Below are positions 59,511 to 64,000 of a DNA stretch of 64,000 nt, piece after piece. Origin of the DNA: Cloacibacterium sp. TD35 (GTDB lineage Bacteria; Bacteroidota; Bacteroidia; Flavobacteriales; Weeksellaceae); assembly GCF_028864635.1 (NCBI RefSeq), contig NZ_CP104850.1, positions 1,494,001 through 1,558,000 of the forward strand, given 5' to 3'. A model generated the notes under the pieces. That model was not told the origin of the DNA and made no database searches. It saw only the letters and a program-made list of their open reading frames with translations. The first letter of the stretch is position 1. The number at the start of each line of letters is the position of its first letter. The translations under genes were made by a program, and so were the position numbers.

Positions 59511-60548
59511 ATGCGTTGGTATAAATTTGTAATTTATATAAGTATCTTTTTATTTTCGGTGTATGCCATTTCTATGCTTTTTTTTGAAGAAAGCAAAAGT
59601 TTTACTGTAGAAAAAGAAATTAATTATCCTATAGAAAAGGTTTTTCCGCAGTTTAACAATTTACAGAATTTCACCCAATGGAATGAATTTTTTCTTTCAA
59701 AAGAAGATTACACTTTCGCATTTTATACACCTTACGAAGGGCAAGGCTCTTCTTTGAATTATCAAAGCAAGAAAAATCAATCTGATTATGGAGATTTCTT
59801 TATCCGTTATGAGAATCCCTTTTCTACTCTTAAATATCAACTCTTCGAAGGAAAAAACGATAATCCATACAGCATTAATGTAAAATTTGTACCACAAGGA
59901 AACAAAACCAAGGTCATTTGGTTTGTTCACACCCCTAGATTGCCATTTTTGAAACGTTCGCTTAACTTACTTTCAGAAGATTTTGTAGCAGGAAATATAG
60001 ACCAATCTATGGCAAATTTATCTCAACTGTTGAGTGGGAAAGTAGACAAAGAAATCTTACTTTCTAAAATTAAGTATGACACACTCATGGTCGAAAAGCA
60101 AGACGGCCAGTTACTTTTGGGGATTAATGTTTCTACAGTAAACAAAAAAGGGGATTTAATTAAAAATATAGAACTGAATCATAATAAAGTGATTAGTTTG
60201 GTAACCAGAGATTTAGTTAAAAAAGAAGATGAATTCGGTGTTCCACTTTTGATTACAGAGCCAGGAAGTTACAAAGAAAAAGAGGTTTCTTATTTCTATG
60301 GAGTTCCCGTGAAAAAAAGAGAAGGACTGTCTGATAATAATTTCAACTTTCGTACATTGAATGCCTCAGAAAACTACATCATGTATTATAAAGGCAGATA
60401 TGAAAATAGAGTAAAAGCCATTGCTCAACTCTTGCAAAAAGCTCAAAAAGACAGCATGAGAAATGGTCAGTTGCAAGAAACTTTCATAGAAGCTCCGAAT
60501 GCAAAAAAGGAAGTCACCATAAAAATTTCTTTACCAGTCTACAGATAG
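59511..60548 (+). CDS. SRPBCC domain plus GyrI-like effector-binding domain, membrane-anchored
   Basis: A 345-residue protein with an N-terminal TM (FVIYISIFLFSVYAISMLFF, residues 5-25). Residues about 30-165 look like an SRPBCC/START domain (SFTVEKEINYPIEKVFPQFNNLQNFTQWNEFF). Residues about 195-345 resemble a GyrI-like/AraC effector-binding domain (MVEKQDGQLLLGINVS, YFYGVPVKKREGLSDNNFNF, ENYIMYYKGRYENRVKAIAQLL). The first half is outside the cytoplasm only if the TM is oriented that way; the topology is not decided. No function known. It is alone between a hairpin and the sucA promoter. Confidence 0.72.
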   Translation: MRWYKFVIYISIFLFSVYAISMLFFEESKSFTVEKEINYPIEKVFPQFNNLQNFTQWNEFFLSKEDYTFAFYTPYEGQGSSLNYQSKKNQSDYGDFFIRYENPFSTLKYQLFEGKNDNPYSINVKFVPQGNKTKVIWFVHTPRLPFLKRSLNLLSEDFVAGNIDQSMANLSQLLSGKVDKEILLSKIKYDTLMVEKQDGQLLLGINVSTVNKKGDLIKNIELNHNKVISLVTRDLVKKEDEFGVPLLITEPGSYKEKEVSYFYGVPVKKREGLSDNNFNFRTLNASENYIMYYKGRYENRVKAIAQLLQKAQKDSMRNGQLQETFIEAPNAKKEVTIKISLPVYR

Positions 60549-60684
60549 CGAAAAAACATCTTTTTTAACTACTTTTTAACATAATTTAATTTTATTTAAC
60601 GATTTTTTAGGTTGAATAAATTTTTATTATGTAAACTATACCTTTTAACCACATTTTTAAGTTCCTTTATTCGCTTTTTTTTAG

Positions 60685-60692
60685 TAATTTTG
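60685..60692 (+). promoter_or_regulatory. -7 box for sucAB
   Basis: TAATTTTG matches TAnnTTTG exactly; leader of about 32 bases to ATG 60729. No good -33 TTG. Confidence 0.55.
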
Positions 60693-60728
60693 CCTAAACT
60701 ATACTTCTAACAAAGAAAAAGGCAGAAA

Positions 60729-63530
60729 ATGGACAGATTTTCATTTCTAAATGCAGCACATTCTCAATTTATTGAAGATTTATATCAGCAATATTTAAAG
60801 TACCCAGATTCTATAGAACCTTCGTGGAAATCATTTTTCCAAGGTTTTGATTTTGCAATAGCAAATTATGGTGACGATGAGGTTTCTATTACCCAATTAG
60901 CTTCTAATGTAGTCGCTACTGGGAATATTCCAGAAAACATTGAAAAAGAGTTTAAAGTAATCAATTTAATTAATGATTACAGAAGACGTGGTCACTTGTT
61001 TACCAAGACCAATCCTGTACGTGAACGTAGAACGTATTCTCCAGATTTATCGATAGAGAATTTTGGTTTATCTCCAGCAGATTTACAAACCAAATTTAAT
61101 TCTGCTACAGAAGCTGGTATGAATGGTGCAGCTACACTTCAAGAAATCATTAATCATTTAGAAAAAGGATATTGTGATTCTATTGGGGTAGAATATATGC
61201 ATATTCAAAGCGTAGAAGAGAAAAAATTCATCAGAGAATGGATTAATGTGAATGAAAATCACCCAACTCTTTCTGCAGCTGAGAAAAAAGAGATTTTACA
61301 TAAATTAAATCAAGCAGTAGCTTTCGAAAACTACTTGCATACAAAATTCGTAGGTCAAAAACGTTTCTCTCTAGAAGGTGGAGAATCATTAATTCCTGCG
61401 CTAGACCAATTAATTTCTCGTTCTTCTCTTCATGGAGTAGATGAGGTAATTCTTGGGATGGCTCACAGAGGTAGATTAAATGTTTTAACCAATATTTTCC
61501 AGAAATCTTACAAGCAGATTTTCTCAGAATTCGAAGGAAAAGAATTTGAAGAAGATGTATTCTCTGGTGACGTAAAATATCACCTGGGTTCATCTAAAAA
61601 AATAACTACAGCTTCTGGTGAAGAGGTAAGAATTAACTTAGTTCCTAACCCGTCACACTTAGAAACCGTAGCTTCTTTGGTTGGCGGAATTTCTAGAGCT
61701 AAAATTGACCACACTTACCAAGGAAATGCTAAAAAAGTATTGCCAATTGTTATCCATGGTGATGCTGCAATCGCAGGACAAGGAATTGTGTACGAAGTAG
61801 CACAGATGATGACGTTAGAAGGTTATAAAACAGGTGGAACGGTTCACATTGTAGTGAATAACCAAGTTGGTTTTACTACCAATTATTTAGATGCTCGTTC
61901 TTCTATTTACTGTACAGATATTGCTAAGGTTACAGATTCTCCAGTAATGCATGTAAATGCAGATGATGTAGAAGCAGTAGTTCACGCCATTAGATTTGCA
62001 GCAGATTATAGAGCACAGTTTGGTAAAGATGTATACATAGATTTATTAGGTTATAGAAAATATGGTCATAACGAAGGAGATGAACCAAGATTTACCCAGC
62101 CTAGTTTGTATAAAACTATTTCTAAACACCCTAATCCCAGAGAAATTTATAAGAAAAAACTCGTAGAAGAAGGAGTGGTTTCAGATGCTGTAATGTCTGA
62201 AATGGAAAAAGAATTTAAAAATTTATTAGACCAAAACTTTGATGAAGCTAAGGAAATCGAAAGAAATACCATGGCAATTTTCATGGAAGATGACTGGAAA
62301 AATTATGCTTCACTAGGAAAACTTCAGCAAGTTTTAGAAAAATATAATACCACTTATGATGTAGAAAAACTAAGAGAATTAGCCGTTAAAATTTCTACAT
62401 TGCCAGCAGATAAAAAATTCATCAATAAAATCTCTAGATTATTCGAAGCCAGAGTAAAAATGGTAGAAAATAATGCTCTAGATTGGGCAATGGGTGAATT
62501 ATTAGCGTATGGAACACTTCTTACCGAAGGCAGCACCATAAGAATTTCTGGTGAAGACGTAGAAAGAGGTACTTTCTCTCACAGACATGCAGTGGTAAAA
62601 ACAGAAGATAATGAAGAAGAATACGTTCCATTAAAACAAGTTTCTGATAACAAGTTTGATATTTACAACTCTCACCTTTCAGAATATGGTGTTTTAGGTT
62701 TTGATTATGGTTATGCGATGGCTTCTCCTAATACTTTAACAATTTGGGAAGCACAGTTTGGAGATTTCGTGAATGGAGCTCAAATTATTATTGACCAATA
62801 CTTAGTAGCAGCAGAAGAAAAATGGAAAGTTCAAAACGGTTTGGTAATGCTTTTACCTCACGGTTTCGAAGGACAAGGTGCAGAACACTCTTCAGCAAGA
62901 TTAGAAAGATTCCTCAATTTATGTGCAAACGGAAACATTATTGTGGCGAATTGTACTACACCTGCGAATTATTTCCACTTATTAAGACGTCAGCAAAAAT
63001 TCCCATTCAGAAAACCATTGGTGGTGATGACACCTAAATCATTACTTCGTCACCCAAGAGTAATTTCTACTGTAGAGGACTTAGCAAACGGAAGTTTCCA
63101 ACCAGTAATTGATGATGTTACAGCTCAACCAGAAAAAGTAGAAAAATTAGTTTTCTGTTCTGGTAAATTATACTATGAATTACTGGCTAAGAAAGAAGAA
63201 TTAAATGATGATAAAGTTGCTTTGGTAAGAATCGAACAATTATATCCATTGAATCCAGAAATTATTCAAGGTATTTTCGATAAATACTCTAATAGAAAAG
63301 AATTTGTTTGGGCGCAAGAAGAGCCAGAAAATATGGGAGCTTGGACATATATGTTGCGTAATTTCCGTAACGAAAACATTCAAGTAATCGCTCCTGTTGC
63401 AAGTGGAACGCCAGCTCCTGGTACTCATAAGAAATTTGAGAAAAACCAAAAAGGAGTCATCAATAGAGTTTTCGGGATAGCAGAAGAGAATGTAGAGTTA
63501 GTAAAACCTATTACCACTGTAAATGACTAA
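60729..63530 (+). CDS. sucA: 2-oxoglutarate dehydrogenase E1 component
   Basis: Thiamine-diphosphate-dependent decarboxylase of the citric-acid cycle, E1 of the OGDH complex; 933 residues, normal size. It begins with the E2-binding N-terminus (FLNAAHSQFIEDLYQQYLKYPDSIEPSWKSFFQGF). The ThDP region contains ILGMAHRGRLNVLTNI and HIVVNNQVGFTT, and GDAAIAGQG precedes it. The C-terminal transketolase-like half has LLPHGFEGQGAEHSSARLERFL. The sucB gene starts 59 bases later, forming a sucAB operon. Confidence 0.96.
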   Translation: MDRFSFLNAAHSQFIEDLYQQYLKYPDSIEPSWKSFFQGFDFAIANYGDDEVSITQLASNVVATGNIPENIEKEFKVINLINDYRRRGHLFTKTNPVRERRTYSPDLSIENFGLSPADLQTKFNSATEAGMNGAATLQEIINHLEKGYCDSIGVEYMHIQSVEEKKFIREWINVNENHPTLSAAEKKEILHKLNQAVAFENYLHTKFVGQKRFSLEGGESLIPALDQLISRSSLHGVDEVILGMAHRGRLNVLTNIFQKSYKQIFSEFEGKEFEEDVFSGDVKYHLGSSKKITTASGEEVRINLVPNPSHLETVASLVGGISRAKIDHTYQGNAKKVLPIVIHGDAAIAGQGIVYEVAQMMTLEGYKTGGTVHIVVNNQVGFTTNYLDARSSIYCTDIAKVTDSPVMHVNADDVEAVVHAIRFAADYRAQFGKDVYIDLLGYRKYGHNEGDEPRFTQPSLYKTISKHPNPREIYKKKLVEEGVVSDAVMSEMEKEFKNLLDQNFDEAKEIERNTMAIFMEDDWKNYASLGKLQQVLEKYNTTYDVEKLRELAVKISTLPADKKFINKISRLFEARVKMVENNALDWAMGELLAYGTLLTEGSTIRISGEDVERGTFSHRHAVVKTEDNEEEYVPLKQVSDNKFDIYNSHLSEYGVLGFDYGYAMASPNTLTIWEAQFGDFVNGAQIIIDQYLVAAEEKWKVQNGLVMLLPHGFEGQGAEHSSARLERFLNLCANGNIIVANCTTPANYFHLLRRQQKFPFRKPLVVMTPKSLLRHPRVISTVEDLANGSFQPVIDDVTAQPEKVEKLVFCSGKLYYELLAKKEELNDDKVALVRIEQLYPLNPEIIQGIFDKYSNRKEFVWAQEEPENMGAWTYMLRNFRNENIQVIAPVASGTPAPGTHKKFEKNQKGVINRVFGIAEENVELVKPITTVND

Positions 63531-63589
63531 AAAATAGTTAACCTTCAAAAGAAAACTTACTTAATATTTAAAATAAAAAAATACATACA

Positions 63590-64000
63590 ATGTCAATACT
63601 AGAAATGAAAGTTCCTTCTCCGGGAGAGTCAATCACAGAAGTAGAAATTGCAACTTGGTTGGTAAAAGACGGAGATTATGTAGAAAAAGATCAAGCAATT
63701 GCTGAAGTAGATTCAGACAAAGCTACACTAGAACTTCCAGCAGAACAAGCAGGGATCATTACCCTAAAAGCGGAAGAAGGAGAAGTAGTAAAAGTAGGTC
63801 AAGTAGTTTGCTTAATTGATATGAGTGCTGCTAAACCAGAAGGTGCTGCTGCTACGGTTGCAGAAGCTCCAAAAACTGAAGAAGCTCCAAAAGTAGAGGC
63901 TCCAAAACCTGCTGCTGCTCCAGCTGCTACTTACGCTACCAATTCGCCATCTCCAGCTGCTAAGAAAATTCTAGACGAAAAAGGAATTGATGCTTCTGCA
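63590..64000 (+). CDS. sucB: 2-oxoglutarate dehydrogenase E2 component (dihydrolipoyl succinyltransferase), 3' end cut by window
   Basis: The frame opens at ATG 63590 and is open to the window edge (137 codons). The lipoyl domain occupies about residues 1-80: SILEMKVPSPGESITEVEIATWLVKDGDYV, with the lipoylated Lys44 in EVDSDKATLEL. A flexible Ala/Pro/Glu linker follows (residues about 82-118), then the start of the peripheral E1/E3-binding domain (SPSPAAKKILDEKGID). The catalytic domain lies outside. Directly downstream of sucA; it is the second gene of that operon. Confidence 0.96.
   Translation, partial: MSILEMKVPSPGESITEVEIATWLVKDGDYVEKDQAIAEVDSDKATLELPAEQAGIITLKAEEGEVVKVGQVVCLIDMSAAKPEGAAATVAEAPKTEEAPKVEAPKPAAAPAATYATNSPSPAAKKILDEKGIDASA

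Noticed and set aside
1-64000. CRISPR array, IS element, prophage or toxin-antitoxin system
   Set aside because: No regular repeat-spacer pattern, no transposase or integrase motif, and no short paired toxin-antitoxin ORFs seen on either strand.

Overview
The window is a chromosomal stretch from a low-GC member of the Bacteroidota, class Flavobacteriia, most like the Chryseobacterium/Cloacibacterium group. This rests on several things seen together: type IX secretion genes porU, porV and gldJ; A-rich leaders without Shine-Dalgarno sites; many -7 boxes of the Bacteroidetes form TAnnTTTG; and family types such as DUF5683, WbqC, YegP and a signal peptidase I with an N-terminal membrane domain. 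The species call is an inference. I see no integrase, transposase, phage module, CRISPR array, rRNA or toxin-antitoxin pair. The region looks like stable core genome, densely packed in short operons separated by clear hairpin terminators.

Layout. 2-7132: parA (cut by the window edge), parB, a DUF5683 gene, dapB, lepB, a WbqC-like gene and a subtilisin-like protease. 7286-8499: a lipocalin-like lipoprotein and an OmpA lipoprotein. 8591-12831: a gene set that could make polyprenyl-phospho-arabinose (UbiA-type phosphoribosyltransferase, DprE1-like oxidase, DprE2-like reductase, an unknown membrane protein and a HAD phosphatase). 12904-16041: cysteine desulfurase, thioredoxin, two identical tRNA-Asp genes, an outer-membrane protein and a thioesterase. 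16063-20334 (minus): radical SAM protein, two-TM protein, aspartyl protease with PDZ, and ahcY. 20483-26693 (minus): an RND efflux operon and a small unknown gene. 26843-30154: a phosphopantetheinyl transferase, a FUSC membrane protein and a YegP-like protein.

30248-37085 holds the type IX secretion genes porV and porU (minus), divergent from gldJ (plus). 37149-43862: murF, NUDIX, an SRPBCC protein, anmK, lptC, an outer-membrane protein and the DNA polymerase III delta-prime gene. 43896-48945: a tiny Cys/Lys-rich secreted protein, then a TetR-controlled EmrAB-TolC-type efflux operon whose promoter and operator can be read directly. 48981-51075: corA and fabH. 51296-58942: ppdK and the glycogen genes glgB, glgA, glgC. 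59031-64000: two secreted or membrane proteins of unknown role, then sucA and the start of sucB, which runs off the window.

How the genes work together. The cell-envelope theme is strong: LepB, PorU/PorV/GldJ, LptC, MurF, AnmK, OmpA, two tripartite pumps and several outer-membrane barrels. A second theme is central carbon flow: PpdK, glycogen synthesis and the 2-oxoglutarate dehydrogenase complex. No gene stretch longer than about 300 bases is empty; the only such gap (14471-14926) contains a terminator, the tRNA promoter, two tRNAs and another terminator. The best candidates for new biology are the arabinosyl-donor cluster with its unknown membrane protein, the near-perfect 28-bp dyad upstream of ppdK, the tetR operator, and a possibly leaderless delta-prime mRNA.
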